Part shown: piece after piece, positions 15,600 to 22,724 of the stretch | Layout: each line of letters opens with the position of its first letter | How positions within the stretch are numbered: position 1 is the stretch's first letter | From: an uncultured Lachnospiraceae bacterium | GTDB taxonomy: Bacteria > Bacillota > Clostridia > Lachnospirales > Lachnospiraceae | Reading direction: 5' to 3' | DNA: 30,935 nucleotides | NCBI GenBank assembly: GCA_910583815.1 | Contig: CAJTZB010000007.1 | Location: 1-30,935, forward strand | Notes under the pieces: model-generated | The model's database searches: none | Seen by the model: only the letters and a program-made list of their open reading frames with translations | What the model was told of the DNA's origin: nothing | Translations under genes and position numbers: made by a program

Positions 15600-17432
15600 A
15601 TGAAACAGTATTTTTGTAATCCGATCAATTTCACATACCAATATCAGTTCAATCAAAAAGAAGGTGGCTTTTCTTTAAACCGCGAAGCTGCAGATCCATC
15701 CATGATTTTATTCCAAGGAGAATACTATCTGTTTCCAAGCATGACCAGAGGTTTCCTTGTCAGCTCTGATTTAGTGACATGGAAACGCTATCCTCTGAAC
15801 GGACTTCCAGTCTATGATTATGCTCCTGATGTCCGCGTCATAGGCGAATGGATATACTTTTGCGCAAGCCGCCGTGGACAGGCCTGCGATTTTTATCGCA
15901 CTAAAGATCCAAAGAGCGGCTGTTTTGAGCGGATTCCCGGCAGCTTTGATTTCTGGGACCCGAATCTGTTTATGGACGATGACGGCAGGCTGTATTTCTA
16001 CTGGGGCTGCAGCAATATGACCCCTATCTGGGGCGTGGAGCTTGACCCTGCCACGATGAAACAGCTTGGCAAGCCGGTCGCACTGATTGAAAACCATAAA
16101 ACAGAATATGGCTACGAACGCACCGGAGAAAACCATCACTATGACCCAAGCGGAAGCCATATCATAAAGCTTCTCAAAGTACAGATGGCGCAGATGCTTG
16201 GATGCAGCCCTGAAGATGTCACTGACATTACACCAGCAATCGAAGCTACCCCAGAACAATACCGCCCACTTTTAAAGGCAGCGCTCTCTGACAATCCCTA
16301 TATCGAAGGTGCATGGATGACCAAATATCACGGAAAGTACTATCTCCAATATGCCTGTCCAGGCACACAGTTCAACATATATAATGACAGTGTTTACATT
16401 GGAGACTCTCCGCTCGGACCGTTTGAGGCCTGCAAAAACAATCCATACTCCTATTCTCCCGGCGGTTTCTGTCCAGGTGCGGGACATGGCTCCACAATAG
16501 AAGACCGATTCGGAAATTGGTGGCACACCAGTACAATGCGCATTTCCGCCAACCACGAATTTGAGCGCCGCATCGGAATCTGGCGCGCAGGATTTGATGC
16601 CGATGGAGAACTGTTTTGCAACCAACGCTATGGTGACTGGCCACAGGCAGTGACAGAAGAAAACAGTGACCCATTTGCCCCGCCGGAATGGATGCTTCTA
16701 AGCTATGGAAAAAACGTTCTGGCAAGCAGCGAAGAAAATCCTGCCACAAACGCCGTAGATGAAAATATCCAGACTTGGTGGAAAGCTGCCATCAAAGATA
16801 CCACTCCTTGGTTACAGATAGACTTAGAGGAACTCTGCAAAGTACATGCAGTCCAGATTAACTTTGCCGATGATTTCGGACTTGTCACTGCTCTTCCTGC
16901 TAAAGCAAGCCTTGTCGGTGAAGAAGGACGAGGGCGCTATATTGAGGAACGTTCTTTTTCCACATGTTGGTTGCTGGAAGCCAGCCCTGACGGCAAAAAA
17001 TGGTCTGTACTGGAAGACAAACGAAATGCCGAAACCGACTTAACACATGACCTCTTTATTCTGCCTGAAGGAACAGACGCACGCTATATCCGTCTAACCG
17101 TTACAGATACTGCTTATCATGCACCTGCCTGCATCAGTGGCTTACGTGTCTTTGGAAAAGGTTATGGCAATACTCCTTGTCAGACAGCAAATGTCACTGC
17201 CCTCCGCACAGACAGCATGAGCATGAAGATACATTGGGAAGGCAATGCCACTGGTTATAACGTACTATGGGGGCATACACCAAATAAGCTTTACCATAGC
17301 TATCTCGTATTCGCTAAAACAGAACTGGAGGTACGCGCTCTAATGTCAAATGTAGAACAATATTATGTCCGCGTAGATGCTTTCAATGAAAATGGAATTA
17401 CAGAAGGGGAAGTGATTACTGTATCAATATAA
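15600..17432 (+). CDS. GH43-type hydrolase with discoidin and FnIII domains
   Basis: This 610-residue protein has a five-bladed beta-propeller at about 1-345. The three GH43 acids are D32 (REAADPSMI), D120 (FDFWDPNLF) and E236 (DNPYIEGAWM). A helical insert of about 40 residues (190-230, MAQMLGCSPEDVTDITPAIE) sits just before the catalytic Glu. Residues about 365-518 form an F5/8 type C (discoidin) fold (VLASSEENPATNAVDENIQT...LQIDLEE), and about 525-608 an FnIII domain (VTALRTDSMSMKIHWEG). GH43 enzymes act on arabinose-, xylose- or galactose-containing chains; the specificity here is unknown. Carbohydrate-binding appendages without a signal peptide are unusual. It follows GH1 in the same operon with ribosome site AAGGAG and ends before a hairpin terminator. 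Confidence 0.85.
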   Translation: MKQYFCNPINFTYQYQFNQKEGGFSLNREAADPSMILFQGEYYLFPSMTRGFLVSSDLVTWKRYPLNGLPVYDYAPDVRVIGEWIYFCASRRGQACDFYRTKDPKSGCFERIPGSFDFWDPNLFMDDDGRLYFYWGCSNMTPIWGVELDPATMKQLGKPVALIENHKTEYGYERTGENHHYDPSGSHIIKLLKVQMAQMLGCSPEDVTDITPAIEATPEQYRPLLKAALSDNPYIEGAWMTKYHGKYYLQYACPGTQFNIYNDSVYIGDSPLGPFEACKNNPYSYSPGGFCPGAGHGSTIEDRFGNWWHTSTMRISANHEFERRIGIWRAGFDADGELFCNQRYGDWPQAVTEENSDPFAPPEWMLLSYGKNVLASSEENPATNAVDENIQTWWKAAIKDTTPWLQIDLEELCKVHAVQINFADDFGLVTALPAKASLVGEEGRGRYIEERSFSTCWLLEASPDGKKWSVLEDKRNAETDLTHDLFILPEGTDARYIRLTVTDTAYHAPACISGLRVFGKGYGNTPCQTANVTALRTDSMSMKIHWEGNATGYNVLWGHTPNKLYHSYLVFAKTELEVRALMSNVEQYYVRVDAFNENGITEGEVITVSI

Positions 17433-17448
17433 TCCGGAACTTATATGC

Positions 17449-17478
17449 AAGGGACAGCTCAGAAAGGCTGTTCCTTTT
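17449..17478 (+). terminator. GH1-GH43 operon terminator
   Basis: Arms AAGGGACAGC and GCTGTTCCTT pair (one G-T wobble) around an 8-nt loop and are followed by TTCATTT. It lies 17 nt after the GH43 stop and before the next promoter. Confidence 0.8.
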
Positions 17479-17509
17479 CATTTACAAGAAAATAGAACCT
17501 TTGCCTTGT

Positions 17510-17538
17510 TTGACAAAGCAAACATGACATTATATAAT
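17510..17538 (+). promoter_or_regulatory. Perfect consensus sigma-A promoter
   Basis: TTGACA (17510-17515), a 17-nt spacer and TATAAT (17533-17538) match the housekeeping consensus at all 12 positions. The start codon of the zinc-ribbon gene is 31 nt downstream. No operator-like palindrome was seen, so strong constitutive transcription of the zinc-ribbon/SPFH pair is expected. Confidence 0.85.
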
Positions 17539-17569
17539 ATTAACTACTAAAACAAGCGAGGCATCTGCT

Positions 17570-19198
17570 ATGTTTAACAAAAAACAAATCGATGATGTTG
17601 TTAAAAATAACCGCAATGATGTGGCAGCAGAAATGCAGAAATACTATGAGAACACAAAAAGGGACTCGGAAGCACTGGCGGAATTTTATGAAAATGCCCC
17701 AACAGAAGAGCTATATAACCTCGCCGTAAATGGCGATGATGCAGCCTGCGCCCATTATATATTTCGGCGCATGGACGAAGGTACTCTTACGGAACAGGAC
17801 ATCGCCTGTCTGGAAGTCTCCATAAAAAACCTGTGCCCGGAAGCCGCAATGGCCGGTTTATTGGTTTATGAATCCGGTGCCGCAGACTGGGAAGCCGAGC
17901 AACTGCTCTTCTGTTATGCTATCTTGGAGCAGTATGGAGAAAAAAAAGTACACAAACATCTGAAAAAAGCTTATAAAAAAGATCCTGAAATGATGGAAGA
18001 AATAGACTATAAAATTCTTTCCACTTCTATTATTCAGCATTTAACTTCCGTTAAAGGCCGCTACTCTGCGCTGACTGCCGAAATTACACGCGCAGAAAAA
18101 GACGTCATTGACCATAAATCTGCCTATGTGCTGAATCTCTCTTTTACAGAGCAAAATAGCAGGGAAACTGATTCCGAAGCAGTATATACTGTTTTTCTCC
18201 GTGGTAAAAAACATGATAAAGCACTGAATTATTTTGCAGACCAGCTTAGTGAACTGCTGCCGGATCTGGCAGAAAAAGCAGGAATGCATTCAAGCGATAT
18301 TTACATAGACGGCTTGCACCGCTTCCATTATGGAAATGTCTCCCAAAAGTCCAAAAACAATACTGAGGACCACGTAAATATTATCTCCGATGCACAAGTG
18401 GACATTCAGGTTTCCGACGAGGGACGTCTAAAAAGTAATGCATGTGCCTTCTGTGGCGGCATACTTGACCAGAACGGCATCTGCTCTGCCTGCGGAAAAA
18501 AATCCGAGGGAGAAGAAAGCGGAAAAATTGTTATCCGCAAAGAAAAGGCTGTAGAAGCCCTTCTTTGCACACAATGTGGGTCTCCTGTCAAATTAGATGA
18601 AAACGGAAAAACAGCATTTTGCTCTGCCTGCGGCACTACCTTTGCAGTAAATGGCAGCACGCTCACTGACGGTATATATGGCCTGAACTATGAATCCATA
18701 CGTGCAGATATGCCGGAGAATGCCGTATTTCCTGATGTACAATTTATGCGTGCAAGCATTGCGGAGGGTATGGTCACTGCTATTCTTCCAAAAAATTTTA
18801 TTGTGATGTCCGATAAGGTACGCCGCGTCAAATACCCTGCCAATGCCCCAAAATTCATATACACAACTCCGGATACTACTGTAAACCTAACTTTAAACCT
18901 GCTTGGAAACCTGCATGAAGACCAGGTATTTGCATTCGGCCAGCAGATGCTTGCCTCCTTAAAGGCAGCCTTTCCTTCTGCGATATTTGATGAATCCAAA
19001 AAAATCACCAAGCCGCAAAATATCTTCTTTGTTGACTTTATCACAGCAGGGCTTGACCAAAGTATCTACAATGTCATGTTCTTCTTTTCTCTGAATGGAA
19101 GACAAGGCATCGGCTCATGGAACTGCCTTGGCAAAGACCGATGGTTCTGGGCACCTGTCTTTGAACATGCAATACGAACAATGGAATTCCACAAATGA
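17570..19198 (+). CDS. Uncharacterised double zinc-ribbon protein
   Basis: This 542-residue protein was not assigned to a named family. Residues 1-160 are helical and acidic with a Sel1/TPR-like feel (NLAVNGDDAACAHYIFRRMDEG). About 160-285 is mixed alpha/beta, ending in a segment without Cys. Two zinc ribbons follow, C292-C295/C305-C308 and C333-C336/C351-C354. The C-terminal domain (about 365-542) is beta-rich (MVTAILPKNFIVMSDKVRRVKYPANAP) and ends with an aromatic stretch KDRWFWAPVFEHAIRTME. There is no signal peptide or membrane segment. It is transcribed from a perfect consensus promoter and is followed at 61 nt by the SPFH/zinc-ribbon gene, so the two probably work together. The initiation region has a weak AGG-based ribosome site. 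Confidence 0.75.
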   Translation: MFNKKQIDDVVKNNRNDVAAEMQKYYENTKRDSEALAEFYENAPTEELYNLAVNGDDAACAHYIFRRMDEGTLTEQDIACLEVSIKNLCPEAAMAGLLVYESGAADWEAEQLLFCYAILEQYGEKKVHKHLKKAYKKDPEMMEEIDYKILSTSIIQHLTSVKGRYSALTAEITRAEKDVIDHKSAYVLNLSFTEQNSRETDSEAVYTVFLRGKKHDKALNYFADQLSELLPDLAEKAGMHSSDIYIDGLHRFHYGNVSQKSKNNTEDHVNIISDAQVDIQVSDEGRLKSNACAFCGGILDQNGICSACGKKSEGEESGKIVIRKEKAVEALLCTQCGSPVKLDENGKTAFCSACGTTFAVNGSTLTDGIYGLNYESIRADMPENAVFPDVQFMRASIAEGMVTAILPKNFIVMSDKVRRVKYPANAPKFIYTTPDTTVNLTLNLLGNLHEDQVFAFGQQMLASLKAAFPSAIFDESKKITKPQNIFFVDFITAGLDQSIYNVMFFFSLNGRQGIGSWNCLGKDRWFWAPVFEHAIRTMEFHK

Positions 19199-19259
19199 CA
19201 ACACCAACGTATAGCAGCGGACAGAATCTGATACATCCTAAAACGAAAGGTAGATAAAT

Positions 19260-20294
19260 ATGGGACTTTTAAAAAGCATAGAACTGCCCGATTTTGATGC
19301 AGATGTCATTATGCAAAAATACGATATGAAAGATAATGTAATTAAAAAAGGCTCTGTACTGACTGTCAGAGAAAGCCAAGTTGCGGTATTCTGTGACAAA
19401 GGAAGGGCTGCCGACATATTTATTCCAGGCATGTACAAACTAGATACTGACAGCCTGCCAATCATAACAAGCCTCCTGTCCTGGAAATATGGCTTTGAAA
19501 CGCCGTTTAAATCAGATATTTTCTTTATAAACACCAAAGAATTCACAGGAATCCGCTGGGGAACTGCAAATCCTGTCCCTATACAGACCGAGTATGGGAT
19601 TATCCGTCTGCGTGGGCATGGAACCTATTCGTTCAAAGTCTCTGAACCTGCTGTATTCTTCAAAGCCCTGGCCGGCACCTCACAGCAATACACCCTTCAT
19701 TCCATATGTGACACAATGCGTGCCCTTTTGGTAGGAAGCATTTCCTCAGCATTTGGCACCTGCCATATCTCTTTAAACGACATGGCATCCCGCTACAAAG
19801 ATTTAGGCAATGAAGTAAAGCTCTCTGCCGCAGAGCGTCTTGCAGAGCTTGGCATCACTTTAACCGCATTTGAAGTAGAAAGCCTCTCTCTGCCGCCCGA
19901 ACTTGAAAAAGCAATAGACGAGACTGCGCGACTTGGTATTATGCGAAACACCGTAGATGTATATACACAGCTTGCACAGGCCGATGCGCTGAAAGAAGCA
20001 GCAAAACACGGCACTGCAGGCACTATTGTCGGCGTCGGCATGGGTATGCGGCTGAATAAGGAATTTGCCAGTATGGAAACTGCGGCCCAAAGCACAACCT
20101 CTTCTGCCGCTTCCGGAAACAATAATTCTTCTGCGGCTTCTGTCTGCCTCAACTGCAAAGCAGCCCTGATGTCAAGCACAAAGTTTTGCCCAGAATGCGG
20201 TACACCAGTGCCTTCCAAAAAATTTTGTACAGAATGCGGCTCCCCATTACAGGCAGGTGCAAAGTTCTGCCCGGAATGTGGGCAGAAGGTTTAA
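19260..20294 (+). CDS. YdjI-type SPFH protein with C-terminal zinc ribbons
   Basis: This 344-residue protein has an SPFH/Band-7 domain at about 25-235 (VIKKGSVLTVRESQVAVFCDKG start, PVPIQTEYGIIRLRGHGTYSFKV middle, LGITLTAFEVESLSLPPELEKAI end), matching the virion-core-like COG4260/YdjI group. It has no N-terminal membrane helix. A Gly-rich stretch (about 251-262, TAGTIVGVGMGM) and a Ser/Ala/Asn linker lead to eight Cys in four CxxC pairs (C296/C299, C310/C313, C323/C326, C337/C340), that is, two zinc ribbons. Related SPFH proteins form membrane-bound oligomers in envelope stress or vesicle contexts. It shares zinc ribbons with the protein encoded upstream, suggesting a joint complex. The ribosome site AAAGGT precedes the ATG, and a large hairpin follows the stop. 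Confidence 0.85.
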   Translation: MGLLKSIELPDFDADVIMQKYDMKDNVIKKGSVLTVRESQVAVFCDKGRAADIFIPGMYKLDTDSLPIITSLLSWKYGFETPFKSDIFFINTKEFTGIRWGTANPVPIQTEYGIIRLRGHGTYSFKVSEPAVFFKALAGTSQQYTLHSICDTMRALLVGSISSAFGTCHISLNDMASRYKDLGNEVKLSAAERLAELGITLTAFEVESLSLPPELEKAIDETARLGIMRNTVDVYTQLAQADALKEAAKHGTAGTIVGVGMGMRLNKEFASMETAAQSTTSSAASGNNNSSAASVCLNCKAALMSSTKFCPECGTPVPSKKFCTECGSPLQAGAKFCPECGQKV

Positions 20295-20350
20295 AAATAA
20301 AAAGTTTTTACAAAAAGGGTATACACGTTCCATATTTCATAATCCGGAAC

Positions 20351-20420
20351 GTATAGCGTCGGTGTGCAGATGGCAACACGCCTCAGCCCATGTGATTTCA
20401 TCTGTACACCGACGCTATAC
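20351..20420. repeat. Longest copy of dispersed motif, 22-bp-stem hairpin
   Basis: Arms at 20351-20372 and 20399-20420 are complementary over 22 bp with a single G-T wobble and flank a 26-nt loop. The right arm (CATCTGTACACCGACG then CTATAC) contains the motif found at 4325-4350, 5718-5738 and, in part, 1199-1222 and 5043-5073. It lies between the convergent SPFH and kinase-like genes. It could serve as a bidirectional terminator, but no T-run follows (CCCTTGTT). Confidence 0.8.
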
Positions 20421-20435
20421 CCTTGTTAAGTAACA

Positions 20436-20987
20436 TCAGAATTGGTATACAGACGGATGTTCTTTTATATATCGCAGAAAAGCCTCTGTTTTTGACCAAT
20501 ACTTTATTCCCCAGTTTTCAAAATTCCACTCTTCCATATAATCATTGCATTCATAATCAATATAATACAGTTTGTCACTCTGCAGCACAAAGTTTGTCGG
20601 AAAATAATCAATGTTCGTATTTGCCGCATACAGCAGTTTGCATATGTCTCCCATCTGTCGTAAACAAATTTCCGGCAGTTCATCCCTTAACACCAGCTCA
20701 TATACTGTATCCCCATCTATAAACTCTTTCAGAATCCTCTCTTCTTTCATATCAGCATCAAGCATCTTTGGCATTGGGATTCCAATTTCGTAAAGCCTGC
20801 GATAATCATGAAGTTCTGCCTCCATTTTATCTCCAAACTGATAATAAGCACATGGCTCATGATGTATTTGCTTTAATACAAATCTACACTCTCCATCACT
20901 GACTAAATAAGAATAGCCGCCTTTCCCCTTTCCAAGCAGTTTAAGGACAGTGTATTCTTTTCTATTTACAGTCATTACATCTTCCAT
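20436..20987 (-). CDS. Small atypical protein-kinase-like protein
   Basis: This 183-residue protein has a kinase-type Gly-rich loop (LLGKGKGGYSYLV), a VLK lysine, an EFIDGDTVYELV hinge-like segment and a degenerate catalytic region NIDYFPTNFVL...LYYIDYECN in place of HRDxxxxN...DFG. It is much shorter than a Ser/Thr kinase (about 260 residues) and resembles the RIO/LPS-kinase/aminoglycoside-kinase-like fold. The D in NIDYFPTN and the D in YIDYE could be catalytic. Target and role are unknown. It is monocistronic, with its own promoter upstream (21036-21064) and a hairpin beyond its stop. AAGGATTC is the probable ribosome site; an in-frame ATG 12 nt later is an alternative start. Confidence 0.7.
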   Translation of the reverse strand: MEDVMTVNRKEYTVLKLLGKGKGGYSYLVSDGECRFVLKQIHHEPCAYYQFGDKMEAELHDYRRLYEIGIPMPKMLDADMKEERILKEFIDGDTVYELVLRDELPEICLRQMGDICKLLYAANTNIDYFPTNFVLQSDKLYYIDYECNDYMEEWNFENWGIKYWSKTEAFLRYIKEHPSVYQF

Positions 20988-21035
20988 TGACTGAATCCTT
21001 TTCTTAAAAAAATGTCAGGTAACAATACCATGCCT

Positions 21036-21064
21036 ATCATAATTCAGCATTCCATGAAAGTCAA
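21036..21064 (-). promoter_or_regulatory. Promoter of the kinase-like gene
   Basis: On the minus strand, TTGACT (21059-21064), a 17-nt spacer and TATGAT (21036-21041) are followed by the ATG about 49 nt downstream. Ten of twelve positions match the sigma-A consensus. Confidence 0.75.
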
Positions 21065-21193
21065 TAAGAATTGAACTGTCGAATCCGATTCCTTTTTAAA
21101 TAAAATTCGACAATTTTTATATGAATATATATTATTTTACTATTTTGTAATAAAAAAGTATAATAAAATTAATTATTAATATATAGAAAAATA

Positions 21194-21223
21194 TTGATTC
21201 TTTGTATAAAAATGTTTTATAAT
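21194..21223 (+). promoter_or_regulatory. Promoter of the secreted-protein gene
   Basis: TTGATT (21194-21199), an 18-nt spacer and TATAAT (21218-21223). It gives a leader of about 155 nt, unusually long in this window. Confidence 0.7.
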
Positions 21224-21239
21224 GTAATAAAATCAAGAA

Positions 21240-21300
21240 ACCACTAATCAATAGCTATCTGTAGAGTATCAGAAAGTGGTAATGTCTTGTATCAGTTACC
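21240..21300 (+). promoter_or_regulatory. Leader with two mutually exclusive hairpins
   Basis: ACCACT (21240-21245) can pair with AGTGGT (21275-21280). GGTAA (21278-21282) can pair with TTACC (21296-21300). The two hairpins share GGT, so only one can form. The loop of the second contains the left copy of the 15-bp inverted repeat that flanks the gene. No known riboswitch class was recognised. Confidence 0.4.
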
Positions 21301-21385
21301 AAAGATAATTCAAAAGCATCCTGTCAGATATAAATCAGAATGCAAACAAATCAAGTAAACTATAAAAAATACGGAGGAAATGAAA

Positions 21386-22534
21386 ATGGGTAAAAGAAAA
21401 GTAAAATTTTTGCATCATGTGGTAGCCTTTGCATTGGTAATTATCATGACATTGCTGCCACTTTCACCATTAAGTGTCCATGCAGAAGCAGCAACTTCTA
21501 CCGCAGCAGTACAGAAAAAAATGGACCAGATGCTTACCATGCTTGGAGTACAGTCCGGAAAAACCACATACTTTACCGTAAACCAAAAAGCATGTTCTAC
21601 TACAAGGCAAAGCGGTCATGGATGCAGCAACTGCAGTGTAGGAAATATTGTACAAGCTACATGGTTTAAAAACATTTTTGGCACTGTCAACACATCTCTA
21701 TTCCCCGCACATGATGCCAATGCAAGTACACGAAGCAATACCGGAAAATCCTGCTTCGGATTTGCATGTTTTGCCCAGTGGTATACCTATGCAGACAACA
21801 ACTCTGAAAAAATTACCGGCGAACGTGTGGCAACAGTTACATTCAATAAAACCAACATTATGAACAATGTAAAACCTGGTGATGTGCTTCGCGTAAATGG
21901 GCACTCTGTTTTAGTCTATGCAGTAGAATCAACCGGAATCAGAGTAATTGACTGTAACTGGAATATGGGCGGTCAATTAAACTGTGTTGTACAAAAGCAT
22001 CTGATTCCATATACTAATTCCACTGTTGCAGGATATACCACTTATGTAAACCGTGTAACTAAACCTGTCACAGACAATACTGTATTTGGAACTTTAGATT
22101 TATCAGGAACCTCTTGGAGTGCTTATAATGTTGGACTAAATGCAGAGATGTATGCTGATAAAGAATACACTATCTACCCTGATGCAGTTCTTGAAATCCT
22201 CGGAACTTATGTAAACTCCAAAGGAAATACCATTTATCATGTTTATTCATTTGACTTAAAAATGGAATGCTATGTAGCCGCAAAATTTGTCCATATCAAT
22301 ACTTCGGACGTACATGGAGTCTTGGATTTATCAGGAACCTCTTGGAGTGCTTATAATGTTGGACTAAATCCAGAAATGTATGCTGATAAAGAATACACCA
22401 TCTATCCTGGTGCACGTCTTAGACTCCTTGAAACCTACATAAATTCTAAAGGAAACAAGATTTGTCATGTATATTCTGAAGATTTACAAATGGAATGCTA
22501 CGTAACTGCAAAGTATATTAAAAGCCAAAAATAA
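21386..22534 (+). CDS. Secreted cysteine-peptidase/amidase-like protein with two C-terminal repeats
   Basis: This is a 382-residue protein from ATG 21386, preferred over 21380 because GGAGG is then 8 nt away. It has a signal peptide (KRKVKF, hydrophobic core, SVHAEA, cleavage near residue 35). A Cys-rich segment (ACSTTRQSGHGCSNCS) precedes a papain-like NlpC/CHAP-type domain: KSCFGFACFAQW for the Cys, RVNGHSVLVYAV for the His and VIDCNW for the third residue. Two tandem 76-residue repeats (each GTLDLSGTSWSAYNVG-like, SH3-like in length) end the protein and may bind the cell wall. The repeats are near-identical at DNA level at their starts. A cell-wall-acting or extracellular amidase role is inferred. 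The gene stands alone, with its own promoter and a strong terminator. Confidence 0.75.
   Translation: MGKRKVKFLHHVVAFALVIIMTLLPLSPLSVHAEAATSTAAVQKKMDQMLTMLGVQSGKTTYFTVNQKACSTTRQSGHGCSNCSVGNIVQATWFKNIFGTVNTSLFPAHDANASTRSNTGKSCFGFACFAQWYTYADNNSEKITGERVATVTFNKTNIMNNVKPGDVLRVNGHSVLVYAVESTGIRVIDCNWNMGGQLNCVVQKHLIPYTNSTVAGYTTYVNRVTKPVTDNTVFGTLDLSGTSWSAYNVGLNAEMYADKEYTIYPDAVLEILGTYVNSKGNTIYHVYSFDLKMECYVAAKFVHINTSDVHGVLDLSGTSWSAYNVGLNPEMYADKEYTIYPGARLRLLETYINSKGNKICHVYSEDLQMECYVTAKYIKSQK
22097..22403 (+). repeat. Tandem 228-bp intragenic repeat starts
   Basis: Sequence from 22097 and from 22325 (offset 228 nt, 76 codons) is identical over about 75 nt except for two changes (GCAGAG versus CCAGAA). 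The protein repeats continue beyond this but diverge more. This points to recent duplication or gene conversion of the repeat start. Confidence 0.85.
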
Positions 22535-22605
22535 ATTACATGTAAAACAGCAATATCCCAAATCCCTTTAAATGTAAAACTGATACAAGACAATCGCACA
22601 ATTAT

Positions 22606-22640
22606 AAAAAACAGAACCATACAATTTGGTTCTGTTTTTT
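22606..22640 (+). terminator. Strong terminator of the secreted-protein gene
   Basis: AAAAAACAGAACC and GGTTCTGTTTTTT form a perfect 13-bp stem with a 9-nt loop, ending in a T-run. The symmetric A- and T-runs allow use from both directions. Confidence 0.9.
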
Positions 22641-22666
22641 ATAGCTATAACATTAAGAAAAGCACA

Positions 22667-22695
22667 TTGATATGACAAGAACCCTGTGTTATAAT
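22667..22695 (+). promoter_or_regulatory. Promoter of small membrane protein gene
   Basis: TTGATA (22667-22672), a 17-nt spacer and TATAAT (22690-22695) with an extended TGT in front. The ORF start is only 30 nt after the -10. Confidence 0.75.
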
Positions 22696-22724
22696 CGTCT
22701 CAACAAATCATATCACTTGTCTTT

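Larger units (their letters stand above)
20988..21379. other. AT-rich control region with no gene
   Basis: This stretch of about 400 nt between divergent genes has no ORF that looks real. From left to right it holds the minus-strand promoter of the kinase-like gene, an inverted repeat TGTCGAAT...ATTCGACA (21077-21112) followed by a T-rich run, a very AT-rich 80-nt segment, the plus-strand promoter of the secreted-protein gene, and a leader of about 155 nt with two overlapping hairpins. Confidence 0.7.
21283..22592. repeat. 15-bp inverted repeat flanking the secreted-protein gene
   Basis: TGTCTTGTATCAGTT at 21283-21297 has its exact reverse complement at 22578-22592. The copies enclose the leader end, ribosome site and full CDS, while the promoter (21194-21223) and the terminator (22606-22640) lie outside. 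No recombinase or transposase gene is nearby. Confidence 0.75.

Noticed and set aside
17510..20294. Phage or defence island reading of the SPFH (virion-core-like) gene
   Set aside because: No integrase, capsid, nuclease or helicase genes surround it; the virion-core name is historical for this SPFH group.
21077..21112. SOS (LexA) box from TGTCGAAT...ATTCGACA
   Set aside because: The arms are 20 nt apart and do not fit the CGAAC-N4-GTTCG layout; it is listed only as a plain inverted repeat.
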